NCBI GenBank assembly: GCA_002794775.1
Contig: NBAY01000022.1
Span: 124,001-188,000 of the forward strand
Source of the DNA: Porodaedalea pini
Taxonomy: Eukaryota; Basidiomycota; Agaricomycetes; Hymenochaetales; Hymenochaetaceae
Direction of reading: 5' to 3'
DNA: 64,000 bases
Every line of letters begins with the position of its first letter. Within the stretch, counting starts at the first letter, position 1. The notes beneath the pieces were generated by a model, which worked only from the letters and a program-made list of their open reading frames with translations, made no database searches and was not told the DNA's origin. Positions 11,555 through 23,836 of this stretch are shown here, piece after piece. A program made the translations under genes and the position numbers.

Positions 11555-13817
11555 CTGAAAAGGTCAAATATGAGACTGTGGTAGAATATGATGCTAATAC
11601 TGCCAATGGTGCACGAAAGGAATCCAAGACATGGGTGCGTGCTGCCCTCACTCTGTTGGAGATCGAGACGCACGGGTAAGGCACTGATAACGCTCCATTG
11701 ATGCTTTTCCCTCTTATTCAACGAAAGTGTTGGATTTATTTTATTTTATTTTATCACAAACTTGAAGGATCGAGCCGATCCCAGCGGAGCGTAGGACAGA
11801 TGCCCGCCTGTACGAGATGTTCTTCGTCTGGTTCTCGTCAAACTTGAACGTCCTCGCGTTCGTCTCTTCCCCTCTTCTCCCGACTCTGCTCCGAGATTCC
11901 TGATTCCTGATTCCGCGTCTCGTCGCCTGATTCGTTTCTCCTGAATGTATATTTAGGTTCAGCACAGGCACGGTCGGCCCCACCTTCTTCGGACTGGGTT
12001 TGCAGGAGTCCTTCGCAGTGATCGTGGTCGTTGATCTGATGTGAGTCGAGTTCTAATTTTAGGTGGCCTTCTGTTGTTGGTGTTTTTGGCAGATGCGCTG
12101 ATAAACTATCCCTAGTGCGTTCCTTATACCTGCTTACTTGTACGTCGTCTGCAGACTTCTTGCCAGAAATATAACAGACACAACTTACTGGATTTGAAAG
12201 TGGGGTGTTCGGACCGAAGCTCGGAACGCGAGTTATGGTGCACTCGAGGTTTTCTTTTGGGTAGGTGGTCAATATGTACTTCTTGATATTATTATCAGCA
12301 GTGTGTTAACAACCCTTTTTGTAGATACTTCGGGTCCATCGTACCAAGCGTCCTGAACGTGATTACGCTACAGGGATATCTGGTGCTGAACAGCATTATC
12401 GGCGGACAGACCCTAGCGAGTGTCTCTACCCATCTTTCATGGGATGTTGGAATTGTCATCATCGCGGTCATCTCGCTTACTGTGAGTCGCGTTGAACAAG
12501 CGAGTCCGCTTTATATTGAGAATCGGGCCCTATTCTTTGTAGATCACATTCTGCGGCTACCGCGTCGTGCACTGGTGAGGTCTTCAACTCGATTTCAAGA
12601 CTGTTCGGCAGGCCTGATAGTGGTGCTTAGGTACGAGAGCGTCGCGTGGATCCCTAACGCCATTATCCTTATAATTATGCTCGGAGTGGGTGGAAAGCAT
12701 CTGTCGAGCGCACCGCTTTCGACCGGAGCGGGCGTCGCGTCTATCATTTCGTTCGCCTCTACGCTTGCCTCTACCGATGTTAGTTGGTGTACGATGGTGG
12801 CTGACTATGGAGTGTATCATCGCGCCGATGCGTCTAGGTAGGTCACGACATCTGCATGATGAACCTTTTAAGAACTCTGACAATGTACTAATTCTGTTTG
12901 TAGTTGGAGAGTCTTCATTTATACTTACCTAGGATTCTTCATTTCCAGCGTGAGCTCCAGATAATCCAACTGGACATTATCAGACGCCATCTTATCCTCT
13001 CTTTAGGTAATCATGCACCTCATGGGCGCCGCGTTTGCCTGTGCCGCACCCTTCGTGCCCATCTGGAACGCCGGATACGAGAATGGGAGCAACGCCGGGG
13101 GCCTCTTCCAGGCTGTTCTATCTCCAGCTGGGGGATTTGGGAAGTTCCTGACCGTGTTGGTTGCGCTGAGCGTCCCGAGCACGTGTGCGCCGACGATGTA
13201 TTCGTTTGGGACGAGTTTCATGAATGTTGCGCCGTTCTTTGCGAAGGTGCCGAGGAATTTGTATGCGATGGTGTCGGCTGCTATGTGTGCCCTCAATCCT
13301 TTTTTCCTTCGGAGTAATTCTGAGCGTGAGTTATACTGTAGATTGATACCTCTCGCCATTGTTGGTTCTACACACTTCTACTCGGCGTTCGTCGATCTAT
13401 TCAGTACGTCTTGTCCCACTCCTCCCTATTTATAATCACTCTAAACATCGAACACCAGGTATCATCGGTTACTGGACCGGCAGCTTCTCAGCCATCATTC
13501 TCGCAGAGCATATCCTCTTCCGCCGCAACTCGCCCTCTCTGTATCGCATCTCATCCTGGTCGACGCCGAGCGCGCTTCCGCTCGGACTCGCCGCGCTCCT
13601 ATCGTTCTTCGGCTCCTTCGGCATCATCGTGCCATGCATGTCGCAGGTGTGGTATGAGGGTCCCATTGCGAGAGCTGGCACGGGGGATATTGGGATTTTC
13701 GTAGCAATTGCGGGGGCGGCGATGCTCTATGTGCCGTTAAGGGCGGTGGAGCTGAAGGTCAGGAACGATTTGGATTTATCTGGAGTGAGAGATGTCGAGG
13801 GGGAGGTGTGTGCGTGA
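11555..13817 (+). CDS. NCS1-family purine-cytosine permease (FCY2-like)
   Basis: This is an integral plasma-membrane transporter for cytosine, purines or related compounds; the family symports protons with nucleobases. Exons read by eye: about 11555-11675 (5' end and start unresolved), 11768-11857, 11957-12040, 12116-12139, 12201-12260, 12325-12481, 12543-12574, 12631-12837, 12904-12949, 13007 to about 13295, then further exons, the last running from 13459 to the TGA at 13817. All clear joins keep phase. Family landmarks appear in order: IEPIPAERRTDARLYEMFFVWF, split before STGTVGPTFFGLGL; IPAYFGVFGPKLGTR; RFSFGYFGSIVPSVLNVI; YESVAWIPNAI; STDVSWCTMVADYGVYH; GYWTGSFSAIILAEHILF. About 12 hydrophobic segments fit the family. 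Introns between 13295 and 13410 are uncertain. Exact substrate cannot be told from sequence. Confidence 0.85.
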
Positions 13818-14813
13818 TTGATGGACTTTCTCGGGCGTTTTTCTTCGTCCCTTTACTAAGAAATGAATTGAGATATACTGAAATACGGATTTACCTAGAC
13901 AATTGGATAGCTAGCCCTTCGGCAGACTGGGACACTGAAAGTACTGCAAGCGCTGAAACTCGTGCCAATTGTTTTTCAGCGCTGAATTGCAAGAGCCTCG
14001 ATGAGAGGACGGCGAGCGAAAGGTGAGAGTAATGTCTAACATCATGTTGAACTACGATTTTACGGCTGCAGAAGTTTTTGTCGGTCGATCAAACCGCACT
14101 ACTCGCATCTGCCTCTTTCTCGTCCGTGATGTCCTAGAACCGCGTTTACACGGCCCAGAACTGAGATCGACGATGCAGTAGATCCATCTATCATGTGGCA
14201 TACTGATGGAGTCGCCGGACAGTCCGGCCTGAGCCTGCCGGGGAAGATAGTTGCGAGCGTTGGACATAGCCTCTTGTCGATGTTGTGTGCTTCTGTAATG
14301 TAATTAGATCGATAGATTTCTCGTACAATACGACTTACTGTTACAATAGACCACGTAACACGGTCACTGAGGGACACGCCTTCACACCCCTAGAAGCACT
14401 CCCTTACTACTCCAACTCTAGCAGGCTCTTTCTGAATCTCATGATTAGAATTGAAGAATGGAGCATTGTCAATTAGGAAGAAGAGGTATCCGTTTTAGAA
14501 GGCTCTGGTCACTCCGTGTTTCGCTACTTACAGCATTTTAATTATTCGACCTCCAGTTTACTTTGCGCAAGCTATTTGATACGTGCCGACTCCATACCAA
14601 TCGTTTATAATGCTTTCAAAGAATAAGGATGACCTAACAGTCAGTCGTAGTTTTATTGAAATATCCTGAGGACACGCGTTAGAACGCGCAGTAACGCGCC
14701 TGAGTCACGTGTACTGTCACGGATTGCTGTGCTCAAAAATTGATACGCGTCTGTTGACTCGCGCAGAGGACGAGCTGCGGTTGTGCTCCTTCCCTTATTT
14801 CCCTTCCACCGCC
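13818..14813. other. Intergenic, about 1 kb
   Basis: Only short unrelated open frames occur and no recognisable gene, RNA or repeat was seen. It separates the permease stop from the CTP synthase start and should hold the latter's promoter. Confidence 0.4.
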
Positions 14814-17197
14814 ATGACTAAGTACATTCTCGTCTCCGGAGGTGTTGTAAGCGGGATTGGGAAGGGTGTTATTGGTATGATTTGCAAGTTGTCTTGATTT
14901 TAAAATCACTTGTGGACATGTGTTCGTAGCTTCCTCGACGGGTCTCCTGCTCAAGATGGCTGGCCTCAAAGTCACCGCGATCAAGATAGACCCTTACATG
15001 AATATAGATGCTGGGACAATGGCACCGACTGAGCATGGTGAAACATAGTCACTGGAAGAACTCGATCTACACGTATAAACTCACTTGTCGTTCAGGCGAG
15101 GTATATGTACTCAACGACGGCGGGGAGGTCGATCTTGATTTAGGAAATTACGAGAGATATCTAGATGTTACACTCACTCGTGACAACAACATCACCACTG
15201 GGAAAATATACAGGGAGGTCATCGAACGCGAGGTGCGTGCAGACGTGCATGACATGTATGCACGGGACGTCTCATGCTGCACCGTTAGAGGAAAGGCGAC
15301 TATCTCGGAAAGACAGTACAGATTGTGCCACACGTAACGAATTCCATTCAAGATTGGATAGAGCGCGTGTCTAAAATCCCTTCTGACAACACGGGCGAAG
15401 AACCAGATGTTTGTATCATCGAGGTCGGTTATTTGTTAATTGCGGATTGAGATCTTGCTTCTGAAGAATTCACTAGCTCGGAGGTACAGTGGGTGATATT
15501 GAGTCAGCGCCATTCATCGAGGCAATGCGACAATTCCAATTCCGCGTCGGACACGCCAATTTTGCGCTTATCCATGTGTCGATGGTGCCAGATATGCACG
15601 GTGAGCAGAAAACGAAGCCGACACAGACGACTGTTCACCAATTACGTGGCCTCGGATTGCTTCCCGATCTTGTATGTTATAAATTGCACTAATTATCTTC
15701 AGTTAAGCGCTGCATTCTCATTTACATTTGGAGTAGATCGCTTGCCGTCTCATTGTGCCCAGTCCTCTACAGGCGGCAACGAAGCAGAAGATCAGCATGT
15801 TCTGCCACGTCGGTGAGAACCAGGTTGTCGGTGTGCATGATGTATCGTCTCTATACCACGTTCCTCTCCTGCTCGAGTCGCAGGGTATTGTCACGTTCTT
15901 GCGGAAGCGCCTTGAACTTCCCGCAAGCGACCAATTGCCGAAAGCCATGATGGAGAAAGGACTGAGTCTGAGCAAGCGGTGGAAAGAGCTCACAAGGGGA
16001 CAAGAACGACTGTTTGATTCGGTCACGATCACACTCGTTGGAAAATACACCGTCCTCAAAGACTCATACATGTCTGTCATTAAAGCGCTTGAGCACTCTG
16101 CGTTCCGTTGCCACCGGAAACTTGAGATCAAGGTCAAGACTCATATTTTCATCCCTCAGTGAATACCAGCTCAATTGTAGCAGTGGGTCGAATCCTCAGA
16201 TCTGGAGCCCGAGACGCAGGAGTCTCATCCTGTCAATTATCACGATGCTTGGCGTGCAGTCGTTGGTGCAAAGTAAGTGTTTCAACATCTGCTTGTTGAA
16301 CGCCCAAAAAATGAAATGCTGTGCCTTAGCGGCATCCTCATTCCTGGTGGGTTTGGCCAGCGCGGTACAGAGGGTATGGTACAGGCCGTGAAGTGGGCGC
16401 GCGAGCAGAAGATTCCTTTCCTCGGAATCTGTCTCGGCTTCCAGGTCGCGGTCATGGAATGGGCACGTAATGTCATGGGTGTCGCAAGTTAGTTTGCACT
16501 TCGTCTCTGCTCCTTGTCTGTCTTGCTAGATGGATCATTCTCTTCCGCAGACGCCAACTCGGGCGAATTTTCCGGCGAGGACGAGAACTCCGTCGTCCTG
16601 TTCATGCCTGAAGGTTCGCGTACCCATATGGGTGGCACGATGCGCCTCGGGCTGCGGCCTACAGTCTTTATTAGTGACGAGAACGTGAATTCGAGAGTGC
16701 GTGCATTGTACGGCGGCGCAGATAAAATCTGGGAGCGCCACCGCCATCGGTACGAGGTCTCGCCTCGGTACGTGCAGCGTCTCGAGGAGAGCGGAATGCG
16801 CTTCGTTGGAAAAGACGAGAAGGGCGAGCGTATGCAGGTGATGGAACTAGTCGGTGCGTCTGGGACCTTTGCTTCTTTTCGTCGATGGAGTTGATCTAAA
16901 CCTGGTCCCAAATCAGACCACCCATACTTCGTTGGACTGCAGGCACATCCGGAATTCTGCTCGAGGCCGTTGAACCCGTCACCGCCATTCCTCGGATTTG
17001 TTGCTGCAGCCTGCGGGTCGCAGGAGCTCGCAGAGCAATGCGAGCTGCAAAGGAAAGAATTTGTGCCACCGCACCCGGCGGGCGCAATGCTCGACGAGGC
17101 AAGCATCATCCGGGGTCAAGGAAAAGAGGGTAAGCTCGTCGACGCTGATGGGCCCGTAGCTGGTGACAAGGAAAATGCCACTCCTGGGGCCACATAG
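14814..17197 (+). CDS. URA7: CTP synthase
   Basis: It converts UTP to CTP using ATP and glutamine, the last step of pyrimidine nucleotide synthesis, in the cytosol. The N-terminal synthetase domain starts [20 protein letters not shown], then, after an intron with donor at 14875, continues [20 protein letters not shown]. Further landmarks are [70 protein letters not shown] and [17 protein letters not shown]. The C-terminal class I glutamine amidotransferase has [14 protein letters not shown], the nucleophile motif GICLGFQ and the His-Glu pair in QAHPEF. About ten introns interrupt it. The tail ends [11 protein letters not shown]. The order and completeness of motifs suggest a functional gene. 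The symbol follows the yeast orthologue. Confidence 0.95.
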
Positions 17198-17584
17198 ATC
17201 ACGATACACAATCATCTGAACTGTTTGAAATAAGTAGATATTTATGCTTCATAAGTATGAGGAGATTGATATTTGTGTTGTTGTAACAATATAGATTTTC
17301 GTTTGCCACGGGCACTTCAAGAATCTCATCGAGTCTTCAAGGCCGCGTGATGTCTGTCTGTCTAAACTCAACCATCAATCGTTGCAAGTGCGCGGCTCCG
17401 GCACTCGGCCTGCTGCCTCGCCGGTCTTTCTTGGGTTCTTAATCATCATCAACAGTATTAGTGCCTTCGGACAAGGCAGTTACAAGAGCTGTGCTGGGTG
17501 TAGATGCCCTTGCCCTTGGGGACGCGTTACGAGCTTGCTTCGATGATTGAACGAATTGACTGTATCCCTTCTTAAGTGACATAT
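17198..17584. other. Intergenic after CTP synthase
   Basis: Nothing recognisable was seen here beyond the 3' flank of the CTP synthase gene. Confidence 0.4.
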
Positions 17585-17585
17585 A

Positions 17586-18258
17586 CAGTAGGCAAAAAAA
17601 GTATTGCAACACCTATAAAACATGTGTAACTCTGTCTGGCTTTTTTGTTTTTTGTTTACATGTATATGAAGCATCAGCCTACACTTAGTGCTGTATATAC
17701 CACTTCAAATGAAAATGAAATGCTTAGAACAGCAGATGATATGTTCAGAAGTATAAAACTAGCATTTTTCAAGAGAGTCAACCAGCTTTTACTTTCCAAA
17801 GCCAAAGACAATACTAGATACATTCAGATAAACATAACAAGTTCCAATTAAAATGAAGTACATTGGTTTAGCCATTGCAGAGTTATAGATACATAAACAT
17901 GCCTTTATTTAGCCAAATTTGGCCAAAAAACCCCTCTGAAAGGGCTCCTTTATCTGCTGATATCTCCACAATGGCCAGACCAATGTAATTCATTTTAATT
18001 GGAACTTGTTATTTTTATCTGAATGTATCTAGTATTGTCTTTGGCTTTGGAAATTAACAGCTGGTTGACTCTCTTGAAAAATGCTACTTTTGTACTTCTG
18101 GACATATCATCTGCTGTTCTAAGCATTTCATTTTCATTTGAAGTGGTATATACAGCACTAAGTGTAGGCTGATGCTTCATATACATGTAAACAAAAAACA
18201 AAAAGGCCAAACAGAGCAACACATGTTTTATGTGTTGCAATACTTTTTTTGCCTACTG
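17586..18258. mobile_element. Foldback MITE, 673 bp, TA target duplication
   Basis: Two long arms (about 17586-17855 and 17990-18258) are near-identical reverse complements. The termini are CAGTAGGCAAAAAAAGTATT (complement at the right end), flanked by TA at 17584-17585 and 18259-18260. Because the arms mirror each other, a 60-70 codon open frame appears on the plus strand of the left arm and on the minus strand of the right arm. This is a consequence of the palindrome and not two genes. Tc1/mariner-type target preference. Confidence 0.85.
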
Positions 18259-18630
18259 TAACCATGAAGTCTGTATCCCATATCAGTGCCTCTACGTGCA
18301 TAAAGCTGAGCCATAATTTATTTGTCTTGGGTGGATCCAGCAGGAACTTTTGCATGGTCTCAAACGGATCTAGACTCTTTTGTTGCATTTCCAGAATGTT
18401 TATGCCTGAAAATGACAGTATTTGATCAATATCAACCATATTTCATCAGTATAGGTTTACTAACTCGAGCTCCCATGGACTTCTTAGCACATGTATTTTG
18501 TAATGCATAGGGTTTAGGTCGGACACTTATGCATTACGACATTTTTAGTTCCGTCACACTCAACCATACGTAGAAATTGTTATATAATACATGGTTTACG
18601 ACTTACAAACTTGAGTAGTTGATTTCATTT
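18259..18630. other. Intergenic between the MITE and GST copy 1
   Basis: Nothing recognisable was seen. It is the 3' flank of the minus-strand GST gene. Confidence 0.4.
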
Positions 18631-19610
18631 TCACGCCGCCAGTTTCTGTGCCCTAGCTTCAGAAAAGCGCTTTCCGAACCTGTCCTTGACGAGTTCCTAA
18701 CGTGTCTGTGAGCGTGAAGAAGCGAGTTTAATAATACCAAAGTGCCTTACCTCATCAAACGTCGACTTGAAGCTCTCCCGCGCCTCGATTGCTTTGTAGT
18801 ACTTCAAAAGCTTACTGAAGCGTGCGCTGTTCAGAACGTCATATGCCTTCTTTCCCTCTCCAGGCGCGTAAGTGCCGATGTCGTTCTTTATGCATACAAT
18901 GGCGCGTGCAAGGAAGGGCGCCACGGCCGCGTCCGCAATCGTAAAGTCATTCGAAACCGCGAACGTCTTGTCCTCAGGCAGCAGCGCCTGCAACGCCTCG
19001 GCACCCGAGAAAAAGGTCTCTGCGTTCTCGCCGCGCATGACGAAGGCCATCCATCCCGGCGTGAGTTTCGTGCTGACCGCGTCGATAAAGAATCGTGCAC
19101 GCGCGCGCAGCACGGGGTCTTTTGGGAGTAGCTTCGACTCTGGGAAAAGGTCCGCGAAGAACTCGAGCAGAACAAGCGACTCTGCGATCTTGACGGAGTC
19201 GGGGGACGGCTGGTCGGCTGGCACCTTGGGACCGCCGTATGCTATAGCCGGAACCTACACCCAAACGATGTTAGAGAATGCATGTTTCCCGCCAGTTGCG
19301 TTAAGACGGGCTCTCATACCTTGCTGGCCGGGTTGACCTTGGGTGCATACCATTCCGGCTTGTTCTGCAGGTCAATCTCGAACCTGGTATAGTTCGCGCC
19401 TGCCTCCGCGAGCGCAATCTCAGCCTAAGGTCGACATTCACAAGGTCAATATCACGATCAACAAAGCAGCAGGTACCATGAGGTATTCACCCGCTGCGCG
19501 TAAGGGCAAATCTATGACGTTCACATTCCGTTAGAATTTGACCCTCAGGCTCCTTACTTGCAAGCGTAACAGCTCACCTTGGCGGTGTACAGAGTGATTT
19601 GTTCAGTCAT
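18631..19610 (-). CDS. Omega-type glutathione S-transferase, copy 1
   Basis: Omega-type GSTs use a catalytic cysteine for glutathione-dependent reduction or deglutathionylation and work in stress and detoxification. Five exons: 19578-19610 (MTEQITLYTAK), a 21-nt microexon 19491-19511 encoding ICPYAQR, 19320-19424, 18751-19254 and 18631-18696. All introns are phase 0 with good GT-AG ends, and the total is 242 residues. The thioredoxin-fold half contains the active-site CPYAQR and the cis-Pro patch KVPAIAYGG. The helical half contains SLVLLEFFADLFPES and FTIADAAVAPFLARAI, the latter being the usual N-capping region. Without the microexon the active-site cysteine would be missing. Copies 2 and 3 near 27.6 and 33.6 kb are close paralogues on the other strand. 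Confidence 0.92.
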
Positions 19611-20128
19611 TGTGGTAGCTTGCTAGGAAACAGCACTTGGTGGACGACGTGAGAGAAAGACAGCTAGTAGTATTTATATCGTCCGTTGTTCATATGCTGA
19701 CGCGAGAACGAGGAGAGGATGCTTCATCAGCGGATCGACATAGATGGAACGATCTCGTAATCTAGATTTGTCCGACCGTCTTCTGCAGTATTAGTTACTA
19801 GCTGTGAAATCATAAACAAAAATAACTGTCATTACTATCAGGTCGATGAGAGATATCGTGAGGAGAGTATCGTAGGCTAAATCTTGACTACGAGTTCAAA
19901 ATATGGGCGTGCAATAAATGTGGGTGGAAAGCGTGAAAGCGCGTGCAGGAACATAGCAAGGTCATAGAACTCTGCCTCGTGTCGTAAGAATATATACAAA
20001 TAAAAATCGGAAAGAGATTATGAGGGAGTGCATAAGCCATTATCCATCCAGATGTCGTATTACATTAGTTGAAGGATGTGGTATAAATCGTAAATTAACT
20101 GTATTCTTCATGAGTCGCGACGATGAGT
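19611..20128. other. Intergenic, GST copy 1 promoter side
   Basis: No gene was seen. It lies upstream of the minus-strand GST and downstream of the minus-strand DUF2235 gene. Confidence 0.4.
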
Positions 20129-23100
20129 TCAATCGATCCAGACAGGCTCCTTGGCGAACTTGAGACGAGGGGTGTACTTGAGGTCCTTCGCCTCCATACG
20201 CTTCTTGACAGACCTGTGAACCATGAGCGGCTCCTCCTGCGGGACAGCGCGTGGACGCCCGCGATTCATGCTAGTGAACACATAAAACCATCCATCAGCT
20301 CGATTCGAAACAACTAAAAAATAAAGAGAAACGAGGGAGTAGAAGAAAAGGTGAGATGTACGCACCTCCATTTCTTCTTCCACGTCCCATCCTTGAGCTG
20401 CACGCGCTCGCGCATCGGAATGATCTCGAGGAGCCACCACCACTTCGCGAGCTTCAGTTGGTCATACACATCCGAGCGTGCATCATGCACGTCCGCATGC
20501 GCTTCCAGCGCTGAGAAAGTGGGATTCCTCGACATCGAGGGACTCGGCACTGGAGTCGGCTTTAAGCCAGTGTCTCCGCTGGGGGAGATACCTTCGAGAT
20601 CCGGCATGCCGTGAAAAGCGTCGCGCTCTTCCGAGGTTGTCGACAACTTCTCGTCCATCACCGACGCACCTTCGACATGCACGTCGGGCGCCTCTATGCT
20701 GTCGCCGTCGTAATTCACGAGCGTAGCATCCATAGATATGTTGTTCTGTCGCCCGTGATCCGGATCCATGCTGGGCGCCCTCGAGTCGGCCGTATCTGCG
20801 GTGATTCCGGCTTTAGCTTCAGTCACAGCCTTCTCCGCCCCCTTCACGCCATCTTCTGCTATGCCCTCCATGCTTACACCTTCCTGCTTCACAACAGATT
20901 CCATTGTATGATTATCTTCCGAACGCGTTGCGTCTTTTAGAGGCGGAGACTGCGGTGTAAGCTCAGGGACTTCAACTTGAACAGGGCTGTCCAGGCTCTC
21001 GATGTGCGGAGGCTTCATCACCCTCGGGTATAGCGTCGCTGGGTCCAGCCCGAGGTCGCGCAGACGGTCTGCCTCGAACTGAATGCCCGTACGAGCGAGG
21101 AAGCACTCGCGTATCATCCACCGAAGCGGTATGCGCGCGAGGCTGCTTGGCGTGTTATTTGAAACGGAGCCGCCTCCGACGTCTGTCAAAGGCAAAGCGA
21201 TAAGTCAGTAAATGCGTCGACTCCAAGGTAATAAAATAAAAATAAAAAAGAATGAGGGTTTGGTTGACGCACCACAATGGCAGCCAGCAAACCAGACCTC
21301 AAGCACGTCGGTGGGCCGACTGCGATCGAGGTACATCTGCTCGAGCTGGTCGCGCTCGCTGTCTGGGCTGAGGTCGACCTTATCATCTCCTTTGCCCTTG
21401 CTTTTTTCCCGATCGAGCGATACGCGCTCAACGACCTCTTGCAGACTGTCGGACACACCCCGCGCCGAGCGCTTGATCGAGCCCAGGATGGCGCGTGAGC
21501 GTGACTCTGACTCTGAGCGGCGCGATTCAGTGGCGGAACGGGTGACCTTCGTTGTCGTCGTCGTCGTCGTCACTTTACTACCACTCGCTGCATCTCCGTG
21601 TTCCGCGCCGGCGTCCGTCTTCTTGTCCTTTTCTACCTTCGTCTCTTCAGTCTTCTTAAAATCCTTGACCTCAACGACTTCTTTCGTCTTCTGTTTCCGG
21701 CCGCGCGACACAGTTGGCGACGTCTGCCGACTTGGTGGGGGCGTGAAGTCTCCGCGTTGAGCCTCCTCGGCGGTGATGCGCTGGTAGATGCTCGGCTTGA
21801 ACTTTGCGCGGTGCTCGTCGAGAGACAGCGCATGCCGGAAGACCTTGATGGCCGTATTGGACTTTGTGAACGGCAGAGTCGTAGGTATGAGTCCCACCGA
21901 GGCGACTGTGTCCCTGTTTGGCCCATGGCGAACAGCACGGTGAGACGACGCCGGGGAAAAGCAAGGTAAGAACAAATGCGGGGGTAACTGTCAACGCTAG
22001 TAGCTCGAATGCGGTGATGGATGGGCTATTACTTACCATACGCCGACGAAGTCGATGTCTACGTCCATGGAGAAGGTCTTTTTCTGTCACAGGTGTAAGT
22101 TCATCTAACTCTAGTCGAGTCATGATATGTTAGAGGGTACACTTACGAACGCCACGCTCTGCTTCCATCCCACCTCGGTATCGCTGTTGTACATCTTGTA
22201 CGCAAAGGGCACTTGTTGCTCGTTTCCAGCAGGAAGAAGACCGACCTAACCAGAAGTAGAATGGTGTTTGTTTGATGTTCCCTTATCTAGTCAAGTCCGA
22301 GAAAAATACATTTTAGTTGAAAATACCTTGTGGATCATCCCGGCCAGTGCACGGGCGGTGTACGCCCCGCGCGAGAAGCCAAAAATACAAATTTTGTCCC
22401 CTTCCTTGTCTGAGAGAACAAAAAGAATCAGAATTGCAAATTCAAGCTGGCTATGAGATTGCACAGGACGCCGCCGCCGGCATCGCCGCACCAGCACAGA
22501 ATTTAAGGATCATAGAACGGAGTGAAGCTGAAGGGGAAACGTGTGACAGAGGTATCTACGCACAATTTTGCATGAGAAAGTGGTAACCACTCATGACGTG
22601 GTGGTTGAGGTGATTCGCGAACATGAGATCAAGCGTCTTAGAAATCCTGGAGTAGAGCGGCGTAGCCACTTGAGGAATACTGTAGGTCCCTATTCCGGAC
22701 TGGTAGTAGACGAGCTGTCTTTTCCGATTGCCCTTTTTGAGTACCGAGAAAAACTGGATAACGTTCGAGTTGTCCAAGTCGAATCTTGACGAAAACTGTT
22801 AGCACAATTCTCTCTGAGACTAGGCTGGGATTCTTACTGGTCTCCTGTACCGTCGAAACACAGAACGAGCGTTCGCCGGCGAAAGCTCTTGTCTTGATAC
22901 GGAGGTATGATCGGTCCACGATAGTCGGTATTCAGGCTCAGCGAGGTATCACTTGACAGCGCAGACGTGTCTGAGAGCATCGAAAAACGCAAGGCGCGTG
23001 TTTTCTCAAGTGGTGGTGCTTCCAGACCCGCGAGATTCAAGCTACCAGGCGATGGAGCGCGGACATTGCTACTAAGCCTGGGAGCTTGCATGTAGGCGCT

Positions 23101-23217
23101 GGCGTTGCTAGCGGGCGAAGAGGCAGGAAGAGCAGACGGGGCAGACTTGGAGACTGAAGTCATGTTGCTTGCGCTAGCAATCAACATTTCACGGTTAGTT
23201 GAGTATACAGGGGCCAT
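20129..23217 (-). CDS. DUF2235 / Tle1-type alpha/beta hydrolase
   Basis: The catalytic domain belongs to the Tle1-like phospholipase (DUF2235) family; the fungal members are poorly characterised. The start chosen is MAPVYSTNREML at 23217; an in-frame upstream ATG at 23292 is possible. Exon 1 ends at 22838 after RRRTLVLCFDGTGD, the family's N-terminal Asp motif. The nucleophile elbow is ICIFGFSRGAYTARALAG (about 22320-22400), the acid is in GVWDTVASVG (about 21900), and the histidine in VWFAGCHCDVGGG spans the intron near 21190-21275. So the Ser-Asp-His triad is present. A long Lys/Glu/Ser/Thr-rich insert lies between acid and histidine, and an acidic Ser/Thr-rich region precedes the C-terminus. 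The last exon is 20129-20270, ending VWID. The splice near 22400-22560 is unresolved. Confidence 0.8.
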
Positions 23218-23341
23218 GATGGGACTTTCACTCACCTCGGGAGATTGAGGTGGCGACTTTAAGCATGACAAGTATGCGAAGTGAGATATCATGGGTACTT
23301 ATACGACGAGAGCAATTCTAGCGCCTGATCTAATGATTGAT

Positions 23342-23836
23342 CTATGCGAGCCAGCGCCGATGAATCGATACAGCCTGCACAGCGTCGATCACGAACCTTG
23401 GCCTGAGTTTGACGCGGCACATCACCATCAGCGTGTAGTCGTACTCGCCGGGGGCAAACAGGCCTAGGTGTTCGAGGTTGACAGAGAAACGCGCGCGCGC
23501 ACCACATGCGATGTTGATCGGTGGAAGTCTGTTCCAGAAACACGTCGCAGATTATTTCTATTCGTCTCCGCAATAGCCAATCGTCTACTATACCGCTGAC
23601 TTGCCTCTAGATCTGAGAGCGCGAACGTGCTACGACCACAAAAATGCAGCTAACTTCATGTCAACCCGGAGTGAGCTACTGACGGATGTGGCTGAAGCCG
23701 TGGAGACGCCGAATTGCGTCTTGTTTGCAGCGATGGGTTGAGCACGTAGATCTCCACTCAGTGGTGCAAGATCTAATCTTGTTGAAAACTGGAATTCAAC
23801 TTTGAGGCCGTTGATGGCGGCCGGAAGAAAAAACAA
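23342..23836 (-). CDS. Possible small unknown gene
   Basis: I do not recognise this gene. A minus-strand frame ending at a TAG (23342-23344) reads LPPINIACGARARFSVNLEH, then LGLFAPGEYDYTLMVMCRVK and ends HRRWLA, which looks like ordinary protein. An upstream frame starting MFFLPAAINGLKVEFQFS at 23836 could be its first exon, with an intron between about 23530 and 23640. The join is not resolved and the strand is GC-rich in several frames, so this is tentative. It lies directly upstream of the DUF2235 gene on the same strand and could alternatively be an alternative 5' part of that gene. Confidence 0.3.

Noticed and set aside
11043..11558. 171-codon plus-strand frame upstream of the permease
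   Set aside because: Ser/Arg-rich, low complexity with a GGATAC tandem repeat, no family resemblance; not clearly joined to the permease exons.
14052..14377. Overlapping minus-strand frames between permease and CTP synthase
   Set aside because: No splice-consistent continuation and no family resemblance.
17645..18240. Two similar short proteins in opposite orientation (MFFVYMYMKHQ-type)
   Set aside because: They are mirror images generated by the arms of a foldback MITE, not genes.
21212..21969. Plus-strand open frames over the DUF2235 gene
   Set aside because: Antisense to a conserved minus-strand catalytic domain; no recognisable protein.
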